DNA of 64,000 nt from Desulfovibrio inopinatus DSM 10711 (GCF_000429305.1 NZ_AUBP01000030.1:18645-82644), one strand, 5' to 3'. Positions 53,188-62,778 are shown, counted from the stretch's first letter. Program-made: numbers and translations. Notes: a model not told the origin generated them from the letters alone.

Positions 53188-53799
53188 ATGACCCGTTCCG
53201 CGCAGACGCAAACCTGCAGCACATGCCATGCAGTCAATGTGGGCGGCCAAAGTTTTTGTCTACTATGCAAGGCCCCGCTCCCCCCTCTTTCTTTTGACGG
53301 GGCGCCGACCGTGCCATCCTGCCCTGCGTGCGGTAAGCGTTTGAAAAAGCCCAATGCCAAGTTCTGCCCCTCGTGCGGCGCAAAAGGTCCATTTCGAGGG
53401 GCATTTGACCCGGAAAAAATGCGGCGTATCGCCGACAGACTGTCGCCTTACAAAAGACAAGCCAGACCCCTCGGAGACGAGGCGGGCCTGCAATTCATAG
53501 CGATGCAGCGCCCTGAAACCAAGCTCAGTGAGTCTTCCGCCAAGACATCCAGCGGCTCGGCCGATTTTAGATTCGACTCCAAGCCGGATACCCAAGCCGC
53601 CGGGCAACAGACGCGCCCCTCAGTGTGCCCTTCTTGCGGCAAGGCCCTCAAGCCAGGGGCGAAATTCTGCGGCGGTTGCGGCGCGCCATTGCAACACCCC
53701 GTTACAGCGGCCGATCCGACCGCATGCCCCTATTGCGGTAAACAAATCAAACCCGGAGTGCGATTCTGCGGCGGTTGCGGGCACAAGGTATCAGACTAA
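53188..53799 (+). CDS. Protein with four zinc ribbons
   Basis: 203 residues from the ATG at 53188 (TCGAGGTGGATC before it). Four Cys4 modules are arranged as two pairs: CSTCHAVNVGGQSFCLLC and CPACGKRLKKPNAKFCPSCG near the N-terminus, then CPSCGKALKPGAKFCGGCG and CPYCGKQIKPGVRFCGGCG at the C-terminus. A polar linker of about 75 residues joins them. No other domain is present, so it could be an adaptor that bridges the ribbon-bearing proteins. The ribbons match those of its neighbours closely. Confidence 0.68.
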   Translation: MTRSAQTQTCSTCHAVNVGGQSFCLLCKAPLPPLSFDGAPTVPSCPACGKRLKKPNAKFCPSCGAKGPFRGAFDPEKMRRIADRLSPYKRQARPLGDEAGLQFIAMQRPETKLSESSAKTSSGSADFRFDSKPDTQAAGQQTRPSVCPSCGKALKPGAKFCGGCGAPLQHPVTAADPTACPYCGKQIKPGVRFCGGCGHKVSD

Positions 53800-53959
53800 A
53801 GTCTGAATTCAATTTGTCGTTTCGGAAAATTTTTTATTGGGGAAAAACGCCACCGCACTTTTCCAGGAGCGGCGTTTTGCAAATCATGCGACGGCCAATT
53901 GCAGCAGGTCACTTCCGTGTCTTCTCCGCCGGATCGCCTCTAAGATAAAGGAGAAAGCC

Positions 53960-55180
53960 ATGAGTTCTTCCAACAGGTTTTGCAGCCATTGCGGCGCTCC
54001 CATCGAGGCAGGGGTCAAATTCTGTGAACAATGCGGAGTGCCAGTTTCAGAAGCAGGAGCTCCGCAAGCTGCAGATTCTCCGTCTCAGCCGCCCCGGCAA
54101 CCTTCATCGCATGATTCTGGACGTGGGCACGAGCCCCCCCCTGCTGCAAAAAAAAGCGGCTTTAAAAAAGTGTTTCGCTGGATACTGGGCATAATGCTCG
54201 TCCTGCTGCTTTGCATCGGAGGGTTACTCGGCTACGTCTGGATGCAGTGGGGTGAAAAATACGGTTTTACCATGGAAGACGTCCAGGATCAGAACCAGTT
54301 GGTCTTTGAATTGGAAAATTGCATGGAGCGCGACCGGCCAGAGGTGCCCATCCCCTGTTTCATGCGACTCGCCCTGACCAAAGATCGCCGCGCCTGCAAA
54401 TATGTGCTCCCGGACCAACGAGAGACCTGTAGAGATTTTATGGACGCCACCCGCAACACCCTGCAAGACGCGATAAGTGGAGTGGAATACACGCAGATCA
54501 TGCATGCCGCATTCAGGCTCGAGAGCTTGCGGCTTGTCAAAAAGTCGGGGACGCCAAGCGACAGTCCCAGTTATACATTGGAGGGAGTTATGGACGTCAT
54601 GGTCCCCGGCGGCGATCGAGTTTCAGTCGTAGAGGACGAAAGCTTCACCCTCAAACGCAAGGATGGATTCTGGTACATTGATTTTCCATCAATCCGGGAG
54701 CATGACTACTACAGAGGAACACGGCGAAACGCTGTCCCGTCGTTAAAGGACAAACAGTCTCCCGGGACACAGCACAACATGAACGTTGACCAGATAGACC
54801 CGAACGAGAAGGCGGGAAGCACGTCGACACCAAGTTGGCAGTTCGTCGGCAAAGTGGGCACGGACGGCACAGGAGATAGGAAAACAAAGAAAAAAGGCGG
54901 CACGTACCTGCGCATCAGTACAAAGAAGCTGGCTTCCTATTCCGAACTCAAGATTGTACCCAAAAACGGGCCCATTCATTATGTGACCATCCACGGTCGA
55001 TACGAGGGGGGGATATGGAGAACAGTGTACAAAGGCACCAACAAGCCCTTTGACGTCAAGGGCATCGTACGCTCCGCACAAGGCTCCGGTAATACCCTGA
55101 CCGAGATCATTGTCTCCATCAACGGTGGACACGAAAAATACGACCCAGTGAAAAGCAGCGCGAGCGTTTTTTTGAGATAA
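53960..55180 (+). CDS. Zinc ribbon - membrane helix - extracytoplasmic domain protein
   Basis: 406 residues from the ATG at 53960 (AAAGGAGAAAGCC). A single Cys4 ribbon (CSHCGAPIEAGVKFCEQCG) is at residues 9-27. A Pro/Ser-rich linker and a basic patch (KKSGFKKVFRW) precede one helix (ILGIMLVLLLCIGGLLGYVW, about residues 76-95). The rest is outside: about 160 residues with four Cys (ENCMERD, IPCFMR, RACKYV, ETCRDF), which may form disulfides, and a charged C-terminal domain (LRISTKKLASYSELKIVPK). Type II topology with a cytosolic ribbon suggests signalling or anchoring across the membrane. Confidence 0.65.
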   Translation: MSSSNRFCSHCGAPIEAGVKFCEQCGVPVSEAGAPQAADSPSQPPRQPSSHDSGRGHEPPPAAKKSGFKKVFRWILGIMLVLLLCIGGLLGYVWMQWGEKYGFTMEDVQDQNQLVFELENCMERDRPEVPIPCFMRLALTKDRRACKYVLPDQRETCRDFMDATRNTLQDAISGVEYTQIMHAAFRLESLRLVKKSGTPSDSPSYTLEGVMDVMVPGGDRVSVVEDESFTLKRKDGFWYIDFPSIREHDYYRGTRRNAVPSLKDKQSPGTQHNMNVDQIDPNEKAGSTSTPSWQFVGKVGTDGTGDRKTKKKGGTYLRISTKKLASYSELKIVPKNGPIHYVTIHGRYEGGIWRTVYKGTNKPFDVKGIVRSAQGSGNTLTEIIVSINGGHEKYDPVKSSASVFLR

Positions 55181-55756
55181 AAAGATCGAGGGGAAGGCCT
55201 TTTGAAGAACCTTCCTCTTGGCTGATTCTTTTTGTACCTGAATCGTGCGTTACAGGCATTGCAAGGCTTGCCCACTACAACGCTGATAAATAGCGTCTGA
55301 GGAAGGATAATTTGACCTATGCTTGGGGGGCTGATTCATCCCGTCTGAAATCATTGTTTTTACAATGCGTTGCCACGATTTTATGTGGCTCCTCGTCGTC
55401 AAGAGAATTACCCCTTATTCCTTAGCCAGGCCAGCGGCCTTGGCACGTGGTCCATTCATGATTCTGCCGCTGACGTCACCATTCCGTCTAATTGCTGTAG
55501 CCGGGTCGGCTAGCATGGATTCAATCGTCGAAGCCGTGGCGCACAAGCCGTGTTTGCGGATCAAGGGGAGAACATCTTCACAAACCAATCTTGAAAGCGT
55601 TTTCCGTTTTCGATTACATGACGAGGAACGAAAAGCCGTCTCAGGTGATTTCAAAGTAAGGAAATTGCTGTCCTCAGTCCTTGCAGTTAAGCTCCGCAAA
55701 ATTGCGGGACTTCAATTTTAGAGTACTCAAGTGTCTCAAAATTGAGCCACTTATTT
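55181..55756. other. Gap between the zinc-ribbon cluster and IS66
   Basis: About 575 bp with no assigned gene. An imperfect hairpin near 55188-55217, a few bases after the last cluster gene, may end its transcript. A minus-strand frame at 55415-55699 (EDVLPLIRKHGLCATAS; MLADPATAIRRNGDVSG) looks like a fragment of a protein, but I cannot name the family and it lacks a ribosome site. Confidence 0.4.
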
Positions 55757-55834
55757 GTAAGCGCTCTATGACCCCCTTCTTACAGCAGCACCCCATCGAT
55801 GCCATGATGCCCTTCAATTCAAGGAGGAGCATCC

Positions 55835-56182
55835 ATGGCCAAGGCATCCCGAAAACAGAAGAAGCCCCGTTCAGCCGACTTTTGGCGTAAACATGTCGAT
55901 GGTTGGCGTGCAAGCAAGCTGACGCAAGTCGAATACTGTCGCAGGCACAAGCTCTCGGCAGGCGCGTTCTGGCACTGGAAGCGGCGTTTCCTTAATCAAG
56001 GCGAAGAATCCGCTCCCATCAACAAGCCGGACATCGTGCCTATCCCGGTGCAGCAGTTCACCATCAAGGAAGTCCCACAGCCGATCATCCTGCATGCATC
56101 AGGCTACCAAGTAGAGCTGGTGGGCGACTTTTGCCAGGCCACACTCGTCAAGCTCCTTGAAACACTTAGCCGGTTCGCATGA
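55835..56182 (+). CDS. tnpA: IS66 accessory protein TnpA
   Basis: A 115-residue protein with an IS66 TnpA pattern: FWRKHVDGWRASKLTQVEYC, then RRHKLSAGAFWHWKRR. It forms a helix-turn-helix protein required for IS66 transposition. An AAGGAGGAGCATCC site precedes the ATG. Its stop overlaps tnpB by ATGA. Confidence 0.88.
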   Translation: MAKASRKQKKPRSADFWRKHVDGWRASKLTQVEYCRRHKLSAGAFWHWKRRFLNQGEESAPINKPDIVPIPVQQFTIKEVPQPIILHASGYQVELVGDFCQATLVKLLETLSRFA

Positions 56183-56529
56183 TCTTGCCTTCAAGCACAC
56201 GGGTCTACCTCGTGCTGGGCTCGACGGATTTACGCAAAGCCATCAACGGCCTGTCTCTCCTTGTCACCGACATTCCAGAGATGGATGTCTTCAGCGGGCA
56301 ACTGTTCGTTTTTTGCAACAAAAGCCGGACGCTCATCAAAATTCTCTACTGGGATCGCAACGGTTTTTGCCTGTGGCAAAAGCGGCTGGAGAGGCATCGC
56401 TTCCTTTGGCCCGAGTCCAGGGAACAGGCTTTGGAGCTTGGATCAGGTGAGCTTTCGTGGCTCCTTGAAGGACTCGACCCCATGCAGATGCAGGGCCATC
56501 CGAGCCTGAAATACTCGACGATGCCTTGA
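56179..56529 (+). CDS. tnpB: IS66 accessory protein TnpB
   Basis: A 116-residue protein with the IS66 Orf2 signatures VYLVLGSTDLRKAINGLSLL and LFVFCNKSRTLIKILYWDRNGF, followed by CLWQKRLERHRFLWP. The sequence appears intact. Confidence 0.92.
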   Translation: MILPSSTRVYLVLGSTDLRKAINGLSLLVTDIPEMDVFSGQLFVFCNKSRTLIKILYWDRNGFCLWQKRLERHRFLWPESREQALELGSGELSWLLEGLDPMQMQGHPSLKYSTMP

Positions 56530-56573
56530 GCATTCTCTTTACATTTCAATATATTATATATACATACTGCCCC

Positions 56574-58018
56574 ATGGGCAACGCAGTTCTGCCAAATGAT
56601 CCCAAGACATTAAAGGCCATCCTTGCCGACCGGGACGAATACATTTCCGAGTTGCAGGAGCAGGTCCGGTGGCTCAAGGCCGTCATTCATGCGGCGTCTT
56701 CCGAGCGCCGAGCCAAACCCACGGCCAATGAACGACAGTATTCACTGTTCGACGAGGCGGAGGCTGTTGCGACTGAATTCCTGAAAACCGACGACAGCAG
56801 CGTCTCCGTACCCAGTCATACCCGCAGGAAGCGAGGTCGGCGTCCCATCCCGCCAACGTTTCCCCGTGTGGAAGTTGTTCACGACCTGCCCGAAGAGGAC
56901 AAGACGTGCCCTTGCGGCTCTCCTTTGACCCGCATCGGTGAAGAAGTCAGCGAAAAAGTGGACTTCATTCCGGCCAAAATCCAGGTAGTGCGCCACGTCC
57001 GTCCCAAGTACGCCTGTCACGAGTGCGAGGGAGTGGAGGACGACGGTCCCACCGTGAAGATTGCCCCCATGCCACCCAAGGGCATCGCCACATCAGGTCT
57101 TCTGGCCTATGTCCTGGCATCCAAGTTTGTGGACGGGCTGCCGAAGCTTGTGAGCCGATCATGGAGCTTCTACACGAAGAGATTCTGTCTGGGCCGGTTC
57201 TGAATCTGGATGAGACCACGGTGCAGGTGTTGAAAGAACCTGGCCGGAAGAACACGAGAAAATCGTATATGTGGCTCGCCCGAGGCGGACCTCCTGGAAA
57301 ACCCGGCATACTCTTTCATTATTCGCCCTCGCGTTCCGGCAAGATTGCCGAGCAACTGGTGCGTGACTTTTCAGGCTACCTGCAAACCGATGGGTATGCG
57401 AGGTATAACGCTCTTGGGGAGCGAGAGAGCATTATCCATGTGGGCTGTCTGGCGCACGTGCGGTGTAAGTTCATGGACGTGCTCAAGGCTGGGACAAAGA
57501 AACGCGGCACGGCTCAGGAGGTGGTCGATCTCATTGCTCAACTCTACGGCCTGGAAAAGCAGGCCCGGCAAGCGGGCTTTGATGCGGATCGCATCCTGGC
57601 CATGCATCAGACCCAGTCCAGTCAGATCATGGGCACCATCAAGGCGTTGCTTCTGGAACGGGGGCAGACCACGCCGCCGAAAAGTCTCCTCGGCCGCGCA
57701 ATCTCTTACGCCTTGGGACAGTGGGAGCGGGTTGAAGCGTATCTTGAAGACGGCATCTTGCTGCCGGATAACAATTTGGCCGAAAACGCCATCCGCCCCT
57801 TTGCGGTCGGTCGGAAGAACTGGCTTTTCTCCGGCTCGCCCAGAGGCGCTGCGGCAAGCGCGGCCTTGTACAGCCTAATCGAGACGGCGAAGGCCAACGG
57901 GCTGGAACCGCTGCGGTATCTGCATTTCCTTTTTGAAAGACTACCGGGCATGAAGTCCGATGACGAGAGAAGAAGCTTGTTTCCGCAGTATCTTGCCGCT
58001 GAAGAGTTGACGCGATAA
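56574..58018 (+). pseudogene. tnpC: IS66 transposase TnpC, disrupted
   Basis: The N-terminal part (coiled coil ADRDEYISELQEQVRWLK, Cys-rich zinc module CPCGSPLTRIGEEVSEKVD and KYACHECEG) reads to DGLP near 57143. The frame then changes, and the catalytic part continues in another frame from EACEPIMELLHEEI through LNLDETTVQVL, DGYARYN and NNLAENAIRPFAVGRKNWLF. The FYRQE-type segment that should lie between is missing. An internal deletion that also shifts the frame explains this, so the transposase is non-functional. Confidence 0.88.
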
Positions 58019-58189
58019 CAGGATGTGGAGGCTTGGAAGAGGTCAAAAAATTTGCGCTTACCTTTTTTCGCCACGCTCCATCGATTTTATCCGAGACAGG
58101 TTTTCCAGCACCTACACTGCACGTATATTTTGGTCACAATAAAAAAAGGCTACTTTTTACCGGGACAAAAAAGTCTTCCGGCTAAACTG

Positions 58190-58393
58190 CTAAACGTCAA
58201 TTTTATCTGTTCTGACACTGAGCGTTTTCAATTCCTGAAGGTTGAGCAAAGAGGTGTAGTCCTCGATGTCTTCTTGCAAGAAAAAGGTTGGAATACGAAG
58301 CCGCACGTCTATAACCATGTCCCCATTTTCCTCGTCATGGGAGACGCTTGTAATTTCAACGTCGGTGAAATCTTTAGCTGTAACTTGAAGCAT
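58190..58393 (-). CDS. Small hypothetical protein of the satellite element
   Basis: A 67-residue acidic protein (MLQVTAKDFTDVEITSVSH, then GDMVIDVRLRIPTFFLQED). A good GAGGAGATTC site precedes the ATG, which supports it as a real gene. No family is recognised. It is the last gene of the minus-strand series that starts at 63.6 kb, and lies next to the right end of IS66. Confidence 0.55.
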   Translation of the reverse strand: MLQVTAKDFTDVEITSVSHDEENGDMVIDVRLRIPTFFLQEDIEDYTSLLNLQELKTLSVRTDKIDV

Positions 58394-58432
58394 TGCTGAA
58401 TCTCCTCTTCGGTTTCATAAAAACAATGGCTT

Positions 58433-58771
58433 TTACTGCAAGCGCCCCTCCGGGCAAGGCACTGGACATCGGTGACACGAACTTCTGTCTCTCCACCACC
58501 AGCCAGACGGACCGGCCACGGGGCAGCAAACAAGATTTGGATGACTTCTTCTGAACTCTTCGATCTGACGGTCATCGTATGGCCTGGGCTCGACCATGAG
58601 CTGACTCTGGGAAAGCTCCTGATAGAGTTCATCACGGCGTTCTTTTGCCAGAGACAAAACGCGTTCGGCAGTTTCCTGTGAAAGCCTATCCAGCCCTGAA
58701 ACCTTCAGCTTTCCACCAGGAGCAAGAGACACGTCCGCGCCAAGCTCTTGGATAGTTCCGGTGACACTCAT
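58433..58771 (-). CDS. Small protein with TubC-like N-terminus and Cys-rich end
   Basis: 112 residues from the ATG at 58771, which overlaps the primase stop by ATGA and has a GGAGGTGGAGAT site. The N-terminal part (LGADVSLAPGGKLKVSGLD, then ETAERVLSLAKERRDEL) resembles the TubC-docking-like module that often follows primases on integrative elements. The end, HPNLVCCPVAGPSGWWWRDR and SCHRCPVPCPEG, has six Cys and could bind zinc. An overlapping frame at 58309-58635 is discarded because it has weaker support. Confidence 0.6.
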   Translation of the reverse strand: MSVTGTIQELGADVSLAPGGKLKVSGLDRLSQETAERVLSLAKERRDELYQELSQSQLMVEPRPYDDRQIEEFRRSHPNLVCCPVAGPSGWWWRDRSSCHRCPVPCPEGRLQ

Positions 58772-61521
58772 ATCTCCACCTCCGCCGGACCATTCCAAAG
58801 TTCACCGTGTGAGTTGGTGGGGACAGAGGGGCCTCGCTCCTGACAGACTTCTGCAGCCGTCCTATCCGTGATATCGCCGAAAGGAAATCTGCTTTGTCTG
58901 ACTTGTCTGCTTCCCCTGTATTCATGAGGGTTCCCAGCTGCAGACTTCATGTCTGCATAGTCTGACTTGTCTGCCGTCGGACCATCCGTCATCTCGTTCC
59001 AGGCAGACAAATCAGACTCCGGCGGATCAAGCTCTGCCTCCGCCAGCCCGCACTGTTCCTTGCTTGGCAGATAAGTCAGACTATGCAGACTCTGTTTCAG
59101 AAACAAATCCGTCCGTTCGTCCCACTGGAGGCAGGAAACGCAGCGCCTGCCGTTGGCGTTGTGCTTGCCATTCGAGACGGTCAAACCGCAAGACCGGAGC
59201 AAAGCCCCCATGGCATGTGGAGACAACCGCTCCTCGGGCTTGGCCGTAGCGTTATATGCCTCCTTGATGAACCCGACAGCGAGGCGCCCGTTGTCCACTT
59301 GGCTGCGTGACCCCTCCAACACTTGGGCAAGCAGGATGGTCCGGGAGGACACTTCCGCTGGGGCCGCTCCTTCTCCATCGCCAAGCAGCAACTGCAAGGC
59401 ATCCACTGCCTGCCCGAGATAGAAATGCACGACCAGGATGGCGCGTTCAATCTCCTCCAGGGATAGAACATTGCCCGGATTTCGGCCTGTGGAGAATTGC
59501 TCCATCGCATGAAGCGTCCCGGCGATGCGGAGGGCGTAGCCGTATGCCTTAGGAAGGAAGCCGCGGAAGGTCGGAGGAAGGTCAGCCCGTTGCACGTCCA
59601 GGGCGTTGCGCCACTCGAAGAAGCGTTCTTGTGCATCACTGGTCAGGGTCAGCAAGTGAGGCTCCTGCTGCCCGTCCGCCCAATCCAGGGCCATTCCCAG
59701 CATGGAGGCCCACGCTTCTCTGTATTCGTCAGTCCAACTTTCGGAGGTCAGTTCATGGTGCATGGAGGACTCGAAGGTGAACAGACAACGGAAAACCGTA
59801 CCGTCCTCGATGTACTGGCCACCTGCGCCCCCAAACACCTGACGGAAGATGCCCGGTTGAATGCCACCGCATACTTGAACTCTCGCCCCCTGGATGAACA
59901 CGCTTCCCCTGGCGCGGGTCACACGAGCGGGTTTGCCGTCATGGAGGCAAAGCCAGCTCTCCCGATCAGTACCGCCCTTTGCCCGGTACTGATTCTGTCC
60001 CGATATGAGCGCGGAAAGCTCGCTCAGGAGAACGGCCAAACCGCCGCTCTCATGGCCGTCTAGGTCTGAATGGATGCCCTCCAGGGTCAAGTTTGTGGTA
60101 AAGTAACCGCGAGGACTACGTGGGGGAATCATACCTTGCCTGTCTTTGGGACTCATCTTTGCCCATTCGTCTTGCTCGTCTTTGAACCGCTCGTGTTCGC
60201 TGGCCTGCCGCTTGGTCAATTCGTTGGCCATCTCCCACATAGGGGCCGTCTTACCCGCGCCAGAATCCCTGATGTCACAAGCCCAGAAAACCAACGGCTC
60301 CCTCCATGACGCCTTTGCAACCACGTCCACCTTGCGGCCCAATGCTGCGGCCATCAGGCATATGGCCTGGGCAGGTAATGGTGTTGCCGACGTAGCGCAG
60401 GACCGGGCCAACTGTTTGAGGCTTGAGGCGATAGTCAGGGGCAACGCCTCCCACGGGAAGGGAACACGCGGGAACAAGTCCCTGGCGAGCCTCCAGGATT
60501 CACTTTCAGGGGCGAAGGGAAGCAAGTTTCCCGGACCGTCCTGAGGTATCCTGACAGATTTCTCCGGTCCCTTGCTCTCTACGAAACCTTTCGGAAAAGC
60601 GTTTACCTGCCCACTCTCTTTGGGCGGTTGGGCCTCGGCCAGTTGCGCCTTGACGGCCTCCAAGCCTTGAGAAGCGGCCATGTCGTTAAAGTCGGTCCCG
60701 GCTGCCTGGTTCGCAAACAATGGAGCGGCCACGAACCCGTTGACCTTCCGAGCGGCTTCGGTTGCCTTGGTCAAGCCAGGGTTGCCTTCTGTCTCGCGGT
60801 CATCGTCGGCACACAAGATGATTTCACGATCCGGGTATTTCTCCCTCGCCATAACCGCCACGGCCTCAAGATTCCCGGCGTTGAAAGCGGCTAAAACCGT
60901 TTCACCTGTTGCTGTGTGAATTGTCGCGGCAGTGGCAATGCCTTCTGCAATATGGAGTGGCCCTGTGCCGCCTTTGAGTGCAATAAAGCCGCCTGCGATT
61001 TTCCCACCGGTCAAAAAGCGCTTGCTACCATCAGGGCTGATAAATTGGACCGACATGACCACGCCGATTTCGTCATAAACGGGAACAACGAGACGCCCAT
61101 CTTTCGATATGCGCAGGCCGTCCACTGTCACGCCTTTACGCACCAAATACGGATGATTCGTAGGGGCAGGAAGGCAAGCGTTCAAAATGCTTTGTGCTTT
61201 CTTTCTGGCCTCGGCATGGCGCTTGGCCGTTTCTTCCTCTCTGGCTGCCTTGTCGCGCTCAATCCTGGCCTTGAGTGCTTGGCGTTCCACCTTGGTCAGC
61301 GACTTTTCGTTCTTAGCGGTCCAGGTTTCGATCAATCCAGTGCGCCAATTCCCAAATGAACCGGAAGCCGGGTAATCCTCATAGAAGATATACCAGCCAT
61401 TCTTGCAGGCAGGCTTTTCGCTGGTCCCACAGCGATGTAAGACGCCATCCGGGATGACTTCGCCGGGGACCAACCCGGCATCATGCAGGATATTTTCAAA
61501 CTCGGTTAAAGGAGTTCTCAT
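58768..61521 (-). CDS. TOPRIM primase - DUF3987 helicase-like protein
   Basis: A 917-residue replication protein. Residues 10-70 hold a Cys/His-bearing primase N-terminus (HRCGTSEKPACKNGWYIFY). Residues 80-115 form a charged coiled coil. A TOPRIM core follows (PLHIAEGIATAATIH with the catalytic Glu, ILCADDDRE with the DxD acids). The C-terminal half matches the DUF3987 family found on satellites and plasmids: SGAGKTAPMWEMANEL includes a P-loop-like motif, and later RGYFTTNLTLEGIHSDL and GLAVLLSELSALISGQNQYRAKG. It replicates or primes the element. The end has two similar KSDYAD/SRQVRQS words. Confidence 0.82.
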   Translation of the reverse strand: MRTPLTEFENILHDAGLVPGEVIPDGVLHRCGTSEKPACKNGWYIFYEDYPASGSFGNWRTGLIETWTAKNEKSLTKVERQALKARIERDKAAREEETAKRHAEARKKAQSILNACLPAPTNHPYLVRKGVTVDGLRISKDGRLVVPVYDEIGVVMSVQFISPDGSKRFLTGGKIAGGFIALKGGTGPLHIAEGIATAATIHTATGETVLAAFNAGNLEAVAVMAREKYPDREIILCADDDRETEGNPGLTKATEAARKVNGFVAAPLFANQAAGTDFNDMAASQGLEAVKAQLAEAQPPKESGQVNAFPKGFVESKGPEKSVRIPQDGPGNLLPFAPESESWRLARDLFPRVPFPWEALPLTIASSLKQLARSCATSATPLPAQAICLMAAALGRKVDVVAKASWREPLVFWACDIRDSGAGKTAPMWEMANELTKRQASEHERFKDEQDEWAKMSPKDRQGMIPPRSPRGYFTTNLTLEGIHSDLDGHESGGLAVLLSELSALISGQNQYRAKGGTDRESWLCLHDGKPARVTRARGSVFIQGARVQVCGGIQPGIFRQVFGGAGGQYIEDGTVFRCLFTFESSMHHELTSESWTDEYREAWASMLGMALDWADGQQEPHLLTLTSDAQERFFEWRNALDVQRADLPPTFRGFLPKAYGYALRIAGTLHAMEQFSTGRNPGNVLSLEEIERAILVVHFYLGQAVDALQLLLGDGEGAAPAEVSSRTILLAQVLEGSRSQVDNGRLAVGFIKEAYNATAKPEERLSPHAMGALLRSCGLTVSNGKHNANGRRCVSCLQWDERTDLFLKQSLHSLTYLPSKEQCGLAEAELDPPESDLSAWNEMTDGPTADKSDYADMKSAAGNPHEYRGSRQVRQSRFPFGDITDRTAAEVCQERGPSVPTNSHGELWNGPAEVEI

Positions 61522-61856
61522 TGGGCCGTTCTCCCACGCAGGATGTACCGTGCAACGCGGAGCAGTCGGCCTTCTTGGGTTATATATTCACACCTTACGG
61601 TGACAATATCGAAACCAAGTTGGCGTAGCTCCTGCACTCGTGCCGCCGGGTGGAGCACATTCAAGAGTCGCCGGGCCTCAAGGGTGGTCAAGGAGCCTTT
61701 CCGCAGAGCCGCGAGGATGCGGTTGCGTTGGGCGGCGGCTGAGTTTTCAAGGTCATTGACGACGAGGTCGGGGGCGGGCATTGTGGCCTTGGTCGTTCCA
61801 CTTTTCCCGCCCCCCGCGTCCTGGCCGATGCGGGGGGCTTTTTCTTTGGTGGTCAT
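61518..61856 (-). CDS. Winged-helix DNA-binding protein of the satellite element
   Basis: A 112-residue protein. After a basic, Gly-rich start, the middle reads AAAQRNRILAALRKGSLTT, EARRLLNVLHPAARVQELRQL, GFDIVTVR, the pattern of a small winged helix with recognition helix and wing. The family is often found before primase genes on mobile elements. It overlaps the primase by ATGA. Function is inferred. Confidence 0.65.
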   Translation of the reverse strand: MTTKEKAPRIGQDAGGGKSGTTKATMPAPDLVVNDLENSAAAQRNRILAALRKGSLTTLEARRLLNVLHPAARVQELRQLGFDIVTVRCEYITQEGRLLRVARYILRGRTAQ

Positions 61857-61868
61857 GGTCGCCCGCCC

Positions 61869-62072
61869 CTATTTCGCCCGCCGGGGCATGGTGTCGCGGG
61901 TCAGGACTTTGCAGCCATCCAAAAATGATTGAAGGTCCGCCGGGTCATAGACCACAACCTTTCCGAGTTTGGAATACTTCGGCCCGCGCCCCTTGCATCT
62001 CCATACCTCAAGAGTTCCCGCAGAAACGTTCAATACCTTCGCCGCTTCCTTGGTTCGTAATGCTTGGGTCAT
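61869..62072 (-). CDS. AlpA-type helix-turn-helix regulator/excisionase
   Basis: A 67-residue MerR-like protein: MTQALRTKEAAKVLNVSAG, TLEVWRCKGRGPKYSKLGK, VVYDPADLQSFLDGC. This is the typical AlpA/excisionase layout (helix-turn-helix plus wing with GPKYSKLGK). AlpA proteins control integrase expression on P4-like elements. A CAAAGGAGACACGAC site precedes the ATG. No integrase is found inside the window. Confidence 0.85.
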   Translation of the reverse strand: MTQALRTKEAAKVLNVSAGTLEVWRCKGRGPKYSKLGKVVVYDPADLQSFLDGCKVLTRDTMPRRAK

Positions 62073-62295
62073 GTCGTGTCTCCTTTGAACGTAGTTAAAC
62101 TTCCAAGGAGATGCGAGAAATGAAACAAAAGGGGAAGCTATCCCGCTATCCCGCCAGACAACTTTCTTGTCCCGTCTCGAAAGAGGGGTGCTCCGGGATA
62201 GCTTGGGGGGACGGAGGATGGCGAAGGGGTAGAAAACGAGAATTGACGGGCTGTCCCGCTATGTTTTGGGAAGGTGGGACAGCCTCGGGAGAATG

Positions 62296-62778
62296 CTATT
62301 TGGAACTTGGATCGGTTTCCTTTAGATCGGCGGGCAAAGCGCGGCGGATAGCCTCGAAGGCCCGCTTGCGAGTAGCACCCCGGATTTTTTTCCATTCGGA
62401 TTGATGTGCCAGTGTGCTCAGGCGCTCCCCTTCTTTCACGAGTTTCACCGTCATGATTACGGCGAATTCAACGTCCTTGGTCCACTCGTCGATGTGCTGG
62501 ATTTCAGCCTTGCAGGATGCGCAATCCGGGGCTGTGTCGCCCGGATTGCATTTGCCGCCCTTCAACCTTTCGTTTTCCTGTCGCGCCGTCGCAAGTTGGC
62601 GTTGGAGGTCGGCTACCTGCTCGCAGGCTTGGGCTAAGGGAGATTCTGGGAAAAGTTCGAGGTGATTTGCTTCAAACGCTTCTATGTCCTGCAAAAAGAA
62701 TATTGCTGATCCAAGATGCGAGATATTCACATATTTATTTTCATATCTTCTCAAGTTTTCATAATTAGAATGGGACAT
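62296..62778 (-). CDS. Hypothetical protein with coiled coil
   Basis: A 160-residue protein starting MSHSNYENLRRYENKYVNI. A coiled coil is seen at about residues 52-72 (EQVADLQRQLATARQENERL), followed by CNPGDTAPDCASC with three Cys and a helical end (VEFAVIMTVKLVKEGERLS). A GGGAGGAAGACA site precedes the ATG. It overlaps the upstream gene by 14 bp. Function unknown. Confidence 0.6.
   Translation of the reverse strand: MSHSNYENLRRYENKYVNISHLGSAIFFLQDIEAFEANHLELFPESPLAQACEQVADLQRQLATARQENERLKGGKCNPGDTAPDCASCKAEIQHIDEWTKDVEFAVIMTVKLVKEGERLSTLAHQSEWKKIRGATRKRAFEAIRRALPADLKETDPSSK

Larger units (their letters stand above)
55757..58061 (+). mobile_element. IS66-family insertion sequence, inactive
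   Basis: A 2.3-kb element with the usual tnpA-tnpB-tnpC order. The left end starts GTAAGCGCTCTATGACCCCC and the right end is the inverted counterpart ending TTTGCGCTTAC, an imperfect terminal repeat of the IS66 type. I find no matching 8-bp target duplication (ACTTATTT on the left, CTTTTTTC on the right). tnpC is broken, so the copy cannot move alone. Confidence 0.85.

Noticed and set aside
58309..58635. Minus-strand 108-residue frame overlapping the TubC-like gene
   Set aside because: It overlaps two better supported frames, each with a good ribosome site, and shows no domain.
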